From assembly GCF_028453695.1 (NCBI RefSeq), contig NC_135772.1, forward strand, positions 6,882,001 to 6,946,000: DNA of 64,000 nt, written 5' to 3'. Numbering within the stretch: position 1 is the stretch's first letter; the number at the start of each line of letters is the position of its first letter. The notes under the pieces are model-generated. The model was not told the origin of the DNA. It searched no databases and was given only the letters and a program-made list of their open reading frames with translations. The position numbers and the translations under genes were made by a program. Of this stretch, positions 36,630 to 49,536 are shown one piece after another. The DNA comes from Augochlora pura. Lineage: Eukaryota; Arthropoda; Insecta; Hymenoptera; Halictidae.

Positions 36630-36757
36630 CAGCGAATTAACATTTTCGTCATCGGTAATTTGTAAGCAAAAACAAGTCTCGTCTTCTATAATGATTATTT
36701 TTTTAAGAAAAAAGTTCTACTCATTTATGCTTATTAATTAAGAAAAAAAATTATGTT
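36630..36757 (+). repeat. Degenerate ~40-bp tandem repeat, locus 2
   Basis: Three units follow TCGTC..TATAATGATTATT...AAGAAAAAA with a 38 to 42 bp period. They align with the last three units of the array at 22469-22715, in the same order. Confidence 0.6.
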
Positions 36758-37079
36758 AAATAAAAGTAGTATGGTCGTACCTCAATTTTTTCGCGTTTTG
36801 ATTGTAAGAATTATGGTTTCTGGTATTGACTACAAGGTATGGGAGCTACAAAAACATTCGTTACTCTACATAACTATTTTCAATTCATATTTCAATAATG
36901 TATCAGCATTTCCAAATCCTCCTCTTACCATCTGATTTTGTGATTTTTATCATATATGCGTAAAATTTGCGATCTACTGATAACTATAAAGCAGATTTTG
37001 ATTTAGCAATTTCTGTCACTTAGAAGTCCTACGTAATACGTCTAAACTCTACGAAATCATTTGTCGCAACTTTCTTTCA

Positions 37080-37710
37080 ATTAATTCTCGAAAATTAGTT
37101 ACATTCGCCGACGGCAGACCGGAATCTCCCCTTAAGACCTTTCCGTCCGGTACTTTAGCCATCTAGATCGACAATTTGTCCCAGCGCGCGGCTGCGAGGG
37201 AGACTTTTGTGCAAAAATCTCGACCATTCATCTTCCGCGGGCGGGGGCGGGGGGATGTTGTGTCGGCCGGCTGGGAAGCGTGGGAGCAAAGGGTGCAAAG
37301 CGACGAGAAAAGCCGCTCATAATCGTCGCGCTGTTAATCGATCGTTTCGCGATCCGACATCTGTCGACTTCTACGGCCGTGAACTAACCCTTTTTCCTCG
37401 AATTTCCCGGAAACCGAGCAACCGATCTGCATTTTTAGGCCATCTGCTTATTTCTCTGTTGTTGCGACGACGAACGGCCAGCTGGACGCCATGGAAAGGA
37501 TTACGGATCCCGTCGAAACGGATCGACGATCTACGTCTGAATCGACCGACGCGCCTACGTTGCGAGATTGACAGATGCGTTGCGCTATGCAAACCGGAAA
37601 CAGATTGCACAATGATGACCGACGAAATCGTCTCGATGGATTTCAGATTTCGTGCGCCATTGATGCGGACGAGTATGTCCGGCAAAATAAAATTTGAGGT
37701 TTGATTCTCT
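37080..37710. other. GC-rich island, long but unconvincing open frame
   Basis: A plus-strand frame of about 165 codons (37207-37704) lacks an ATG at its left edge and overlaps a 104-codon minus-strand frame. It translates to Arg/Ser-rich sequence with no known domain. A G-rich run sits at about 37236-37254. Possible regulatory or 5' UTR sequence. Confidence 0.25.
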
Positions 37711-40700
37711 ATAAATGTTACACGTTATGATTTGTCAGAATTAGGAAGCAAAATATGGGGTAATAAAAATGTGAGATCAATCTGATCCTTTATGGAGAAA
37801 GTCCTCATATTATTATTATTTATTTATTTACGAGTGATTAAACAATATTAATCTCAAAATGGTACAAATTAGGTAGTACAAAGATAGTAAGAGAAACGAA
37901 AGGAAAACGCATGAAAAGGGAAAAAAGAAAGAAGAGAAGATAAAGTATACGGTATAATAGATTTCTTATTTTATTATTAAAATTTGAAAAGAAATCAGTG
38001 TGATATATAGAAGAAATCAGAATTCACGATACTAGAATGACGTACTAAATATTTGGAATTGCAATTGCAGAAGCAGAAGCAGAAATGTATTTTTCCTTTT
38101 CCTTAGTATTTAAGACTTTCACATATGACGTAGTTGTTTGAGAAAACTATTTTTAGTATTTCGAGGAATCCTTGTACACGAATGATTAAGGAACTTCTCA
38201 TTACTGTTTTCATTACTTTATAAAAATAACTAGAATGTGTTTAGTCAGATTGTTAACGATATAAAACCTCAATAAATAATTTTTGGTTTCTTGACAACAA
38301 ATACAGAAAATTTGTATTTCTCATAGATTTCTATAATCTATTAATTAAAGTAGAAAAAATACACCATTGTAGTGGTATTTAAGAAGTCTATCTGTTAAAG
38401 TAGATTAATTTGTAATCATAATCAAGAGCTACGAATTTCTACAGAAAAACATTGGAATGTTAGTTGTTTTTTCACAGTCAATTATAAAACTTGTAAAATT
38501 ATAAAAACTATATATATCGTAATTGATTTAAAAAGCAACGCGATTTGTCGTTTTTCGTATCAGTTGCATTCGCGACACTACTGGCCGGATAAATGCAAAA
38601 TGAGTTTTTTAACATGGAAAAGGGTACTCCGATCAATCGTCGAGCAACGTAACATTATTAACGGCGAACATAACTTTTACTCGTTTATTAAACGCGATCG
38701 GTGAGTGTTTAAATGAAAAATACCGAGCTACTGCTAGAATGCTGGATTTTACGGTCGATACCTGGACCGAGTACAAATACCTGAAAATCAGTGGGGCTCA
38801 TAAATGCATTGTTAAACCTCTCTCATTTTATTCGCGCGCGTTTATTCCGTTGCTGCCGGAAATACGGTAACCAAAGTAGAACAAAATGGCAACTCGAATA
38901 CGATCATTTCTATTGCGAATTACGCGGTTACTTCTCTATCGCTATTAGTATATTCTGATAACATTCAAACTATCCCAAGTGAGAAGCTGATAGGCTCAAC
39001 TGTCGCGGTATAGTTTTTATTTAAAATATCGCACGCTAATTTTCACGGATTATTTCCACTCTTTACTTTAATTATTGCTGTCGCGTAAAAAACACTTTCC
39101 TCGGAAGAAATTCATAGCGAAACTTTCTATTACATTGCAGGTAAATTGAAACTCGGTACTTGAAATGTAGAATAGAAATTTTACGAAAAAGAGCGTGCTG
39201 AATATTCGTAAAGATTGAAAGTCGAATATTGTTCGAATCAAATTTTAAGCGACAAGACAGTCGATCGACGAGTGGAGATCAGGAATGCCTGGCAACGTGG
39301 AAAAGAATTATTTGATAATATGTATACATTAATGTATACAAGTTATTAATTCATGTATATTATACGTTAAAATAAAAATTAAACAAAGGCGTATCTAACA
39401 TATGAAAGTAATATCTATAGGCATTAAATATCACAATGAATAATATTTAATTAGTAACGAATCAATCTTCAAAAGACACATAATATACTTATTATAAATT
39501 AAAAATACCGATGGACGATTGAAGCAAATGTTTCGTTGTATACAATTTTGTCGACTTTCAAGATTTTTCATGGAGTTTATTTTCACGGAATTCGAAATCT
39601 TAAACAGTCTTCTTCGTACACTTAATTGAACGACGCAATCGAGACAGGACATCAGAATCGTTCTAACAGGACTCATTAAGCCTATTGATTGTAAAAGTTG
39701 AGTCGATCATATTCAGCGACACCGTCAGCTGAAGCATACTTCCGTGTTCAATGGAAACCGGAACACTTGTTGTCGATGCTGATTCTTATATTATATGTAT
39801 GCATATGTATGCACTTCACTCTGCTTTTATAGTGAGCGATGCATACCTGGGCTCGCACGTAACGGTAGATGTTTCCACCTATATTGATAGGCGACTCGAA
39901 GTGAAAGGAGGCGAGATGCAGAACTAGCGACAGTACTTTCCATGATAAAATCGAAAGACCTTTGGCGGCAAAGACCTGTGGGGCAGTTAAAGTGGACATT
40001 TTTATGTCTAATTAATCTATAGTTGTTCCTGCCTGATAGATCCTCAAAAACATAGAACAAAATCGAAATACAATACATTAACACCTCTGCAGTGAAATGG
40101 TGATTTTAAAACAACAATAAAGTTTATCATAATGTAATTTCAAATAATTTTTACATTATTACAATTTCTGTCTAATGAACTGCTAACTATTCAAATGTGT
40201 CACGAGTTAGTGCTCAACTTTATGTGCAAAAAAAGGATAAAAATAATTTACAATAATAATTAAATTTATGAGTTCAGTAACTTCTAAAAGTAATTATGCA
40301 GTCGTGAATACAAGTGTTGGGATAACAAGTTTTCTTATTGCAGTGTTTTACCAATTTGTTTATAGAAGATATTTACATCTATTTGTCGAAATTACCCACA
40401 CCTAGGTATAATGTGGAAAGACGTGCAATAATTGTAATTTGGAAAATACGTGAAAGAATACATACGAACCACTGTATTGTTAAATTTTCCAAAAATCAGG
40501 TAGCATTAAATTTTAATTTTCACAGTTACTGAAGCAGCATCATATTTTAAAGATAATAAAAAAATGGTATATCGTCAAAATCCATCTAAAAGATTTCAAT
40601 CATGATTGTTCCGTTCATTTCCATTTGATTAAACGAAACAATCTAAAGAACTTCAGAAAATTCGGAAAAATTGATCAATCATCGTTGTCACACACTTTTC

Positions 40701-41060
40701 AGTTTTCACACTGTAAGAAACCATCGTTGACTGACTGACGTTGTCAATATCGTCGCGCCGTTGATAAGAGGTAGCTCCGAACGCAGAAAATGTTGTATAT
40801 TATGTTACCTACAGAGTGTTTTATTCGCCTCGATTATTCCAGTGAAATATAGCAATATCAAGTGATTAATACGTTCATTATAAACCAATCAAAATTTCAA
40901 ATCACGTATCAGCCACCTAGAACATCTCTTCAGTGGCCAGAGGCAAAATGATTTACCGACGATTTTCTTCCGCAAACAACAGTTTCTACATGGACGACTC
41001 AAACGAAGCATACTGTATATTCATAAAAGATACGCAAGGTTTTATATATCTGAGCGCGAG
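37711..41060. other. Non-coding stretch
   Basis: No gene or transposon recognised. Small CG-richer parts at 38560-38900 and 39220-39300. Confidence 0.5.
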
Positions 41061-41105
41061 CCTATATATAGGTACGCCGTTCAGTCGTGTACATGCATGT
41101 ACACG
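41061..41105. repeat. Two perfect palindromes
   Basis: CCTATATATAGG (41061-41072) and, 13 bases on, the exact 20-base palindrome CGTGTACATGCATGTACACG (41086-41105). Confidence 0.95.
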
Positions 41106-42080
41106 CATTACGTGAACGCACCTGAGCGACGCGAGCACGCACAAGGGTGCCTTTATAAAAAATTCTCTAAGGATCGATGCCGTTGTTGCCATGGATATGG
41201 GTGATCGGTGTTTAACAGGTGTTTTTCACCGTCGTGATGGCAGTTTCTATGTCAACGGAAACTTTTCCACCGTCGCGTATAGGGAAGCTGTCCTGGAAAT
41301 GCGATCTAAAGCCTATAAGCATACTCTTTCGTGAATGGTCTCCTACATGCTCGCATCGTAAACTATTGTTTGGAAAGTCTATACAATAATTTGTTTCTAA
41401 CAAATGTACTTAGTATTTTCGGTTGTGCAGACATTCGATATTAAAGATAATTTGAGTAATCAAAGCTCTACTTTCGTATTACATTTTCACATTATAACAT
41501 CATAAGCTGATCACGTGCAATCTTAGGAACCAGCGAGTGCGACGAAACTTAAAGGTGAATTGTGGATTTTAGGCGGTCCCACAGAAACGCGAATCGTAGA
41601 CCTCTCCGTGTCAACCCTTTCACTCGTCGGACTCGTTATACCGTTTGCACAGATAACACGTTTCGAACAGGTACACGCCTAACGTGTGGGCGTTGCGGGG
41701 CAGGTCGCAAAGATTCCTCGCGCTCCATGCCTTCCGACGCGCAACGAATCGCCAATCTACGGTCTCGCGTCGCAAGGATCGGAGTCTACTGTTTATCTTC
41801 TACGTTTTTTTTTATACGAAGAACAATGGCAAAGTGATCAATTCTAAAGTTGTTGTTGCGTATACTTCAAAGTATGATATTCCTGGTGTAAGTCATTGTT
41901 TAAAAAAAAGGAGTGTTTCTAGATCGAACGTGACATAGATTTTGTAAGTCTAATGAGGCGAAACGTGCAATCGAACACCTGATTTTTCCACAGCACTATT
42001 GATGTGTTTTTAATAATTGATTATCTTAAGTTTAATATTGGTATTACCTTAAATTCGAGAAAGATTTGAAATCGTTCAAA
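41106..42080. other. Non-coding stretch
   Basis: A CG-richer part (41560-41840) has overlapping short frames without recognisable products. Confidence 0.45.
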
Positions 42081-42114
42081 GATAGATAAATAGATAGATA
42101 GATAGATAGATAGA
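42081..42114. repeat. (GATA)n microsatellite
   Basis: Eight or so GATA units with one GATAAATA interruption. Confidence 0.95.
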
Positions 42115-42448
42115 GAGATTTATTCAACTTAAAATTCTACAAACAAATTAAGTAACAATTAGGTGTTAAAATAAGCGAAAAGATTGTATCAGTTTCGCTT
42201 AATTTAACACAGTTTGATTTCTGTGAAAAAGTTCAAACTATATAAATCTTTAATAAGTGTGAAATTGTTGATAAACTTCTTGATGAAGAGTACACTGATC
42301 TATCACAGGCTCGTTAAATAGACAACTTAACACTTGGGAAGCTATCCGTGTCAGTCCAAAAGTAATTTGCTACCCCTAGCATTATGAACTTGTCCGGAAG
42401 CAATAGTAGTGAATTAGTTTTAAAAACGAGATTGTTTGTAGTCAAATG

Positions 42449-42919
42449 CTATGACATAAATATAAAAGTCGTAACAGTTTTAAATCGGATATATATTGAA
42501 TAAATACGCAACACGTAATTAATGTTTGAGTATATTTTCTTGAAAAATACAGCAAACGAAGAAAATGATAATAAGAAGGAAGTGTTTCTCGAAATCAGAT
42601 TTTGAAAAAAGGAATCTGGCCATTCGTGTTTGTATAGAGGTGAATCTTGCTTTATATTCACAGTATTTAACAGGTTTATGACGTTTTTACGTGTGTGTAT
42701 GCTTGCATTAATGATTACCGGTGTGAATTTTATAAAATTTTTAATTTTAGTGATAAAATTTTTCCCCATGATTAACTCCTCTACATTTAGGAAGAAAATA
42801 TTATTAGTATAATCGTGCAGATATTTTTCTCGGGAATCACAAAATACATTGTTCGGTGAAATCATGAATAATGTAGCAAGTTTAAAGTCATGCGGACGTT
42901 GACATTCTACGATTACCAT
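42449..42919 (-). CDS. Unidentified 156-residue open frame in AT-rich DNA
   Basis: The frame starts with a true ATG (complement of 42917-42919) and ends at TAG at 42449-42451. The surrounding DNA is very AT-rich, where stop codons are frequent, so a 156-codon opening is less likely by chance than the longer frames of the GC islands. The translation is Lys/Asn/Ile/Phe-rich with a polar N-terminal half (CDSREKYLHDYTNN, then LIMGKNFITKIKNF) and a C-terminal third rich in Phe, Ser and Ile that might contain a membrane segment. I see no catalytic motif, zinc finger or signal peptide, and I do not recognise the family. No flanking terminal repeat or clear poly(A) signal is seen. It may be a single-exon gene, an exon, a relic of a mobile or viral element, or chance. 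Confidence 0.35.
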   Translation of the reverse strand: MVIVECQRPHDFKLATLFMISPNNVFCDSREKYLHDYTNNIFFLNVEELIMGKNFITKIKNFIKFTPVIINASIHTRKNVINLLNTVNIKQDSPLYKHEWPDSFFQNLISRNTSFLLSFSSFAVFFKKIYSNINYVLRIYSIYIRFKTVTTFIFMS

Positions 42920-43940
42920 TAAATCTACTACATATCATTTATAGAAACCTGGCTTATAGACCCTATCTCGTGCCTTTCTTTGAGATCATAAATATTTTGT
43001 ATAATAAATCCATTTTATTTACCTACTTATATTGTAAATTATTTATACTGATATTGAAGGAACGTGTGTTAATTTAATTCAATTGAATTCATACAATTTG
43101 TACAAACAAAATTTCGAAAGGCACTGAAGAATGAAGCTCCAGTGGAGAAGACCTCTTTGCACAGTGATTCTGCGGACAGCTGTGTGCGTGCGTCATTCGG
43201 GGAGTTGAAACACAAGCGGAATGAAATAACAAAGGCAGAACAGATATTTTAAAAATGTATTTGCACAGTGAAAAATACGTAACAACATACATATATAAAA
43301 ACATCAATCACCTACTTCTATTCAATGTTTCAGAAAAAATCTGAAACGTATCTCTAAGCAAACCCGTCTCAATGTTCGGATAGGTGAGAAACACGAACAA
43401 GTACGTGCGCACTTCACTTGCCTTGGAGTTCGAGCATCAGTGAAACAAAGTAGCAAAAGCGGGACAAAAATAGGAACAAGAGAACTAAATCTTTGGTATA
43501 ATCTTTTTTAATGTTCTATACATATATTTTATTCAATTAAATTTATTTCTCCCCAATCCCAGAGATCTACTAAATGCATTGTTAAAATTTTAAGAAATTG
43601 AAAAAACATTACTTTTAGTTTTGTTTACCCTTCGAACCAATCACATTCTTTGGAAACAATTTTGTAGCCATTGTCTAGTAAATTAATTTCTCTAACATCC
43701 CATCAAAATTTAGGTCGTTTAGCTCAATTGTAACGCAGATATTCCATTTGAAAAGATTGTGAAAATACTTTTTCCACCGACTGTATCTCCAAATTCGTAA
43801 ACGACATATCGCGCAACAAAATCTTAGACAAAATAAATAATGAGTTGTAAAAATTTGAGTTTCATAGCAAGTTAAAGTTTATTGTTGCAAGACTTTTTCT
43901 TACAAGATTGCAACGCATACGAACAATTTTCGAACAAACG
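42920..43940. other. AT-rich non-coding stretch
   Basis: No feature recognised. Confidence 0.5.
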
Positions 43941-43949
43941 AAAACGAAA

Positions 43950-44575
43950 GTGAATTGATCTCTCGATCAAATTTCATTGAAACCAGAGGAAGAAATTCGA
44001 AGCACTCCCACCTGCCCTCATCGTCCTGTCAGAAGGTGAATCTCGGTTGCTCGCGCGTGCGTTGCTCGTGCAGCTTCGGGCGCGAACGGATCAAGGTGGC
44101 AAAGGTGGGACCGGCGCGGCAGCGTGCCACGGATTTAAACGCGACCCGCGATATTAGAAGGTGGCGGCGACACGATGTAGTAGATGCAGGAGGTGGGGGA
44201 TCGAGGAAGAGGTCCAGTGACGTCACCGGCAACCTTGAGCGCCGACCTCGGACAACGAGTCGCCTGGTTTATCTATATGCAAGCGATGATATTTCTCTGT
44301 CTGTGCTGCGTGGATATCGGGCTCGTCGCGTGTACCGACTACAAACGCGCCTGCGCCCTCGCGCGCGCGCGCTGAAAAACGCGAGAAAAATCACCTGAAC
44401 ATTGCCCATTCGTCATGGGAACGAACACCGGCGGTCGAAACTAGGTCTGGGACTACCTGTCGAATTCTTTTCGTACGTGAACGTATACACGACGAATACG
44501 GTTCGCGTGACGTTCGAGGCTCGCTTATGCGAGACCGATGCTCGGCGGCTAAAGCGCTATTCCAGCTAAGCAAAA
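43950..44575. other. GC-rich island
   Basis: CG-dense DNA with frames on both strands (147 codons plus at 43955-44398; 67 and 60 codons minus), Arg-rich and unrecognisable. A (CG)6 run at 44360-44372 is a Z-DNA-prone alternating tract. Possibly a promoter-type CpG block. Confidence 0.3.
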
Positions 44576-46690
44576 TCGTGTTGCATTTCTCTCTAGGTGA
44601 ATACTTGTTGAAGCCTATTCTCTTAATATAAATCTATTAAGTCGTTCGGTAAGTTGTTCGAATCTTCAACGAAATTACGATTTGCAAGGGCGTTGAAAAA
44701 ATCTTTATTCAATATTTTGCCAATACAAAACAGAACTTTTACAAGCATTAGTTTTCAAAGCTAACAAACACTTTGAAAATTTTGTTTATGCTATTTCTTG
44801 TCATTCGTGATATTTATACGTATTCGTAATTATTTTTCACACGTTTGCTCGCGTAAAGGTTTCGGTTCAATATAGAGATGAAATGATACCAACGTGAAGT
44901 ATGAGGAAGTATCCTAATAAGTTGATTTTTGATCATTTGGTGTTCACATTAACAGGACTGTTATTTATGGGTATTTACAAGTTTTTCAAATATAAATATT
45001 TCCTTCTGTCTTTTCAAAAAATGATTTATTGTATTTATATTGCACCTTGAAAAAAATAACATTACTCTAAAAATTATACTTTTAATTATATAAATATAAA
45101 GTGTTCTTCATTTTATTCAGTCTCTGATTCGTCTTCTTCGATACTTTTAGCATTATATTTCATTGTGTTCCTATTACATGTAATTATACCATAAATGTAT
45201 CCTTCGCTGTTATAAACAAACGTTTATACAATATACAATTATAATACATATAATTCAATATTCAATAATTAGTACATAAAAGTTATTTTCAAGTGTTCAT
45301 AATATGCGAATTGCGGATCATAGTTTGAGAAATTCAGATTTCTCCGCAACTATCCCCCAAAAAGTTTAATACACAAATTTTGTTGGTCATTTTTATGAAA
45401 CAAACTCAATATTCGTTGCAATTGACTCTAATGCAAAAGATACTTTCTTACTGATGCCATGGTAGAACGTGTAACGACTGTATTATAGTTATTTTAAGAA
45501 ATTGATTTTGTACATATTTAAATATTGCCTCGAGTTTATTTAGTAATAGTGAAAAGCTGATGAACAAAAGTGACGTGCGAACGCGTGTCCTTTCAATAAA
45601 GAACCTGTTGCATGTTAAAAAAACAAAATGTTTGTCGACATAGAAAGTAATACAGTACCAATTAATAAATTTAATAAAATATTTATATTTTACCGAAATA
45701 TCTCTGAATTATTTGTTCGATTTTTATATACTACTGTTTATTACTTTTTATACACGAAAGTTACACAAAATTTGTTAAAATAATGCATCAATTGCGTGTA
45801 CTCGGATTCATATTCACATGTGAGATAATCTTGTTTCACCTAATAGCATATAAATAAAGCAAAAACACATTTCCTTGATATACATACATATATAAGTCTA
45901 TCGTACATAGAAATCGCATAACCACTCTAAAATTACGATCGCTGTGATTACGAACGAGACACGTATGTAAATCAATATTTGCTACTAGAGCACGATGTGC
46001 TTCCGAGAATATACGTTTCATTTGTAATTTCAATTTATATGTACGTCAGATTATCGGTGTACATATTAGGTTATATCAAAGGTTAGACTAAAAACTTTCA
46101 CTTCATCTAACAAAGATGGAAAATGAACAATATTGTAGTCGATTTTACGTTCATAAAAATAATCATGCAAAATTCCACTGTACACGAATCTAGAAACGTT
46201 TGTACACATATACTTGTTTGATAATGTGCAATTTAGTGTTACACCTATAAATGATACAAGATATTATCTATCGTACGAAGAAATAACACTGCGCCAAGAA
46301 TTACAGCCACAACAAGCAACATGGACATAGTCACATGTCACATCTATTCAACAGCGGCCGATAACAACACGCTCAGAGAAGTCACGTGTAAACGTGTTAC
46401 TGGCCTTCGAAATGTTAACATTAATACCTAATGTCACATTGCATCGTTATAAGCAGATAATGTCGAAAATTAGTTCCAAGCGAAGTGCACTCATTACGCC
46501 ATTAACGCAGCCGTCTTGCCAAGCTCCTTATCACGAAAACCCGAATTTTGTATATTTTAACGCTTTGTGTTCAAAATTTTTTAGATCGCTCCACGAGAAT
46601 AAAATCAATAATTTTCCGTTAAACCATTTTTAATTGGCCATGATAAAAAAGCTAATCGTTTCGTCGCTCAGATTTCGTTCCTCGTTCGTT
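44576..46690. other. AT-rich non-coding stretch
   Basis: No feature recognised. Confidence 0.5.
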
Positions 46691-46696
46691 CTTTCT

Positions 46697-46713
46697 CCCC
46701 CCCCCCCCCCCCC
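46697..46713. repeat. 17-base C homopolymer
   Basis: Seventeen consecutive C residues inside a CT-rich tract. Confidence 0.95.
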
Positions 46714-49436
46714 ACTCTTTCTCACTCTTCCAGACGCGTCTGACGCGCATCACCGTTCGTCTCGCGTCACCTTCACAAATTTGAAGGTTGGCGTAGGTTG
46801 CGTTCCAATCTAATTCTGACCGTCCGTCAGGAATCTACGTATGGACCGTACGTTGACGCGCATAATAAAGCCTTTTTTGTCAGACCGAACGATGGGCAGA
46901 AGCGGATCGATCGGCTTATATCCGATTTTCATAAAGAAAATCGAACAAGAGCCACTCGATCAGTCTCGTTCAATCCTGCGGAGGTTAGACACTCTAAATG
47001 GCTAATTACAAACGAACGTCAGATTTTTCTCCCGATGATGGTATCGTTTTTATCTTCTTTACACTTTCCAATTGAATAAGCGTTGAAAAAAATCGTACGA
47101 GGGAAGACAATGTTAAAACTAACATACAAAAATGATTCGAAACGATGGCATATCCGATTTTCACACAAAGTAAACGAATACCAAAATGGTATTCGAATAT
47201 AGTAGAAATTGTAACTTCTACCGGCGAGAACATTACCAATATCCTCATAATCCCAGTGCACAAGATAAAGAGACGTTTGTTTCACGCGTGTACAAAATGT
47301 GAAGATTGATCGATCCATTGTTGAAACCGTATAACTGCCAATCCGAGAGACATACATAATTGAGAAGTAATTTATAATTTTGTTATTTCAGTGAATTTAA
47401 CCTCCTAAAAATGGCTTAGTAAAATTACTAACGATGATAATGATCTAACAATTATTTGAGAGTAACAACAAGTCCAGCTTCCTTGTTTCGAAAAAAAATA
47501 GCTTATTTTGGACGTCCCGACACGTTTACAATATTATCGTATCCGTCACTCATTAATAAGAATCCCGGAGAACGTCTCGAGCGTTTCCCCGCGTTTTTGC
47601 ACTGGTGCAATGCGCACGCGTTCCACGATGGTGGTAACACAGTCTAAACAGATGATCAAAGTACAGTTTCGATCACGTGCATTGCAGTTCTCTCCGCGAA
47701 CGCATAGTGCGCACTTCCAGCCGACGACGACAGTGTTGCTGGCCGTAGCACGACCGTCTCTACAGTTTATCTGGTCCACAGCGCTACTGACGGAGTAATT
47801 AATATTTCGATTGAAAATGCAAGCCGAGTAATATAAGACCCGTCGTCTATGCAGCGTATAAAGAACGAATGATTTCAAAGGAGAACGCCGACAAACGACG
47901 TATTCAAATAATGCGCAAATGGCTTTGCAATCCTTTCCATATTTAACTTAGCAATTATAAATAGTAATTTAATGATTTCCATAACTACTGCTATCTTAAA
48001 TTCAAGCGTGTTTACGACAGTTACGACTAGACCAATTGTAAAACAGTAAGAAAGTTTTTTTAAAGAAAATAGTATTGCTCACAACTTAAGAAAGTTATTT
48101 AAAAAAGAAATCTAGTTCCATTGTTACACATGAGCCGTTCAAAGCACAAATGTTGTAAGTTGTTTTTTTTCTAGGCCGACTTAATATTATTAAATCATAA
48201 TTTATTTAATGTTCTATTTGATTTTTTTAGTATTTTAAGTTAAGGCTTGAAAATGACTTACGTAAAAGAGGGAAAACATTCTTTTATGTTTTGTATCTTA
48301 GAGAACTTTTAATTAATTCCTTATTATCCATAAACGAAGTGTTTTGGCTTACAATTCTGCTTTGAGCGGATCATATCCTTTGGCAGACTTTCACCAAGTG
48401 CATACAGTACTAGAAATGTCTACATTTACATATACACGTATGTCCTATTCAGTGTGTATCTATTATAACTCTATAGATAAAATCTGCGATCCATTCAAGA
48501 CTCGTAGAATGAATACATTTTCTGAATCATTGTTCTTCCACTCGCATTCGCAAATTTGTTCGGTCCTTCTTCACACATTTATTGCCATTTAGAGAGTATT
48601 TATCGTTTCGGCGGTGAAATCGCGAAAATTTCGTTGAAATTTGGCAAACAGACGGCTGCGTAGAAAACCAGTTAAAATGCGTCGTGAAACTTGTTTTTTC
48701 TCACGCCAGACCTTCGAAGTGGTTTCACACTTGAAAAGCACTCCGCCGGTTGCGATTGATATTGTTTTATTGCTTCGCCTTATCTTACGTGGCCAGGATT
48801 CATCTGGAAAAAAGTATTACTTTGTTCCGGTATGTCGCACGCGCTATCTAACAAGGAAATTGAGTAGTGAATTAACAAAAATGTTCAACTACACACAAGA
48901 CCGTTTTCCTTATATATTCCTGCATACCTGATATTTCACATCATACATTTTAATAATCCTCGCACAAAGTAATATTGAACTGTGTCTGCAACGTCTGCAT
49001 AGACAAGAAACCACTACATATATATTCAAATTAGCTTCCCGAATTAAATACGGAAAGTGAAAAACAACATATTGTAATGACAAAAACAAACCCTAGCGCC
49101 TTTAGCTTATTTTCCAGCACAATTGACTTTACACCTAACGAATGAGACGTATTACGTCGTTTTACTTACATTCGATTAATCAGTTATTTAGTAGCAGTAG
49201 TTGATAAAATAACACAATTTTCTATACTGAATTCGCAAAATTTTGCACAAAGATTATGACGAAACTTAAGATATTATTGCACGAATGAAGATTAATGTTC
49301 AGTAAAATAAATTGTTTCAGGTAAGATATCTGAATGTTAATTGTATTGGTACAACGTATTCAGATTATGGAAAAATAAAAACATTGATTACTTATTTGAC
49401 TTGCCTTCTACTGTTCTTCGACCTAATTTTTTTAAT
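46714..49436. other. Non-coding stretch with modest GC-richer parts
   Basis: GC-richer parts at 46730-47010 and 47560-47800. A plus-strand frame with ATG at 48677 and TGA at 48929-48931 (84 residues) has mixed composition but no recognisable domain. Nothing else seen. Confidence 0.4.
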
Positions 49437-49536
49437 NNNNNNNNNNNNNNNNNNNNNNNNNNNNNNNNNNNNNNNNNNNNNNNNNNNNNNNNNNNNNNNN
49501 NNNNNNNNNNNNNNNNNNNNNNNNNNNNNNNNNNNN
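49437..49536. other. Assembly gap (100 N)
   Basis: Exactly 100 N's, the conventional placeholder for a scaffold gap of unknown length. Any frame crossing it is meaningless. Confidence 0.99.

Noticed and set aside
37207..37704. 165-codon plus-strand frame
   Set aside because: No ATG at its left edge, GC-rich context, opposing minus-strand frame, Arg/Ser-rich translation.
43955..44398. 147-codon Arg-rich frame
   Set aside because: Reflects CpG-rich composition, with frames open on the other strand.
48641..48931. 84-residue ATG frame (from 48677)
   Set aside because: Mixed composition but no recognisable feature; too short to call without homology.
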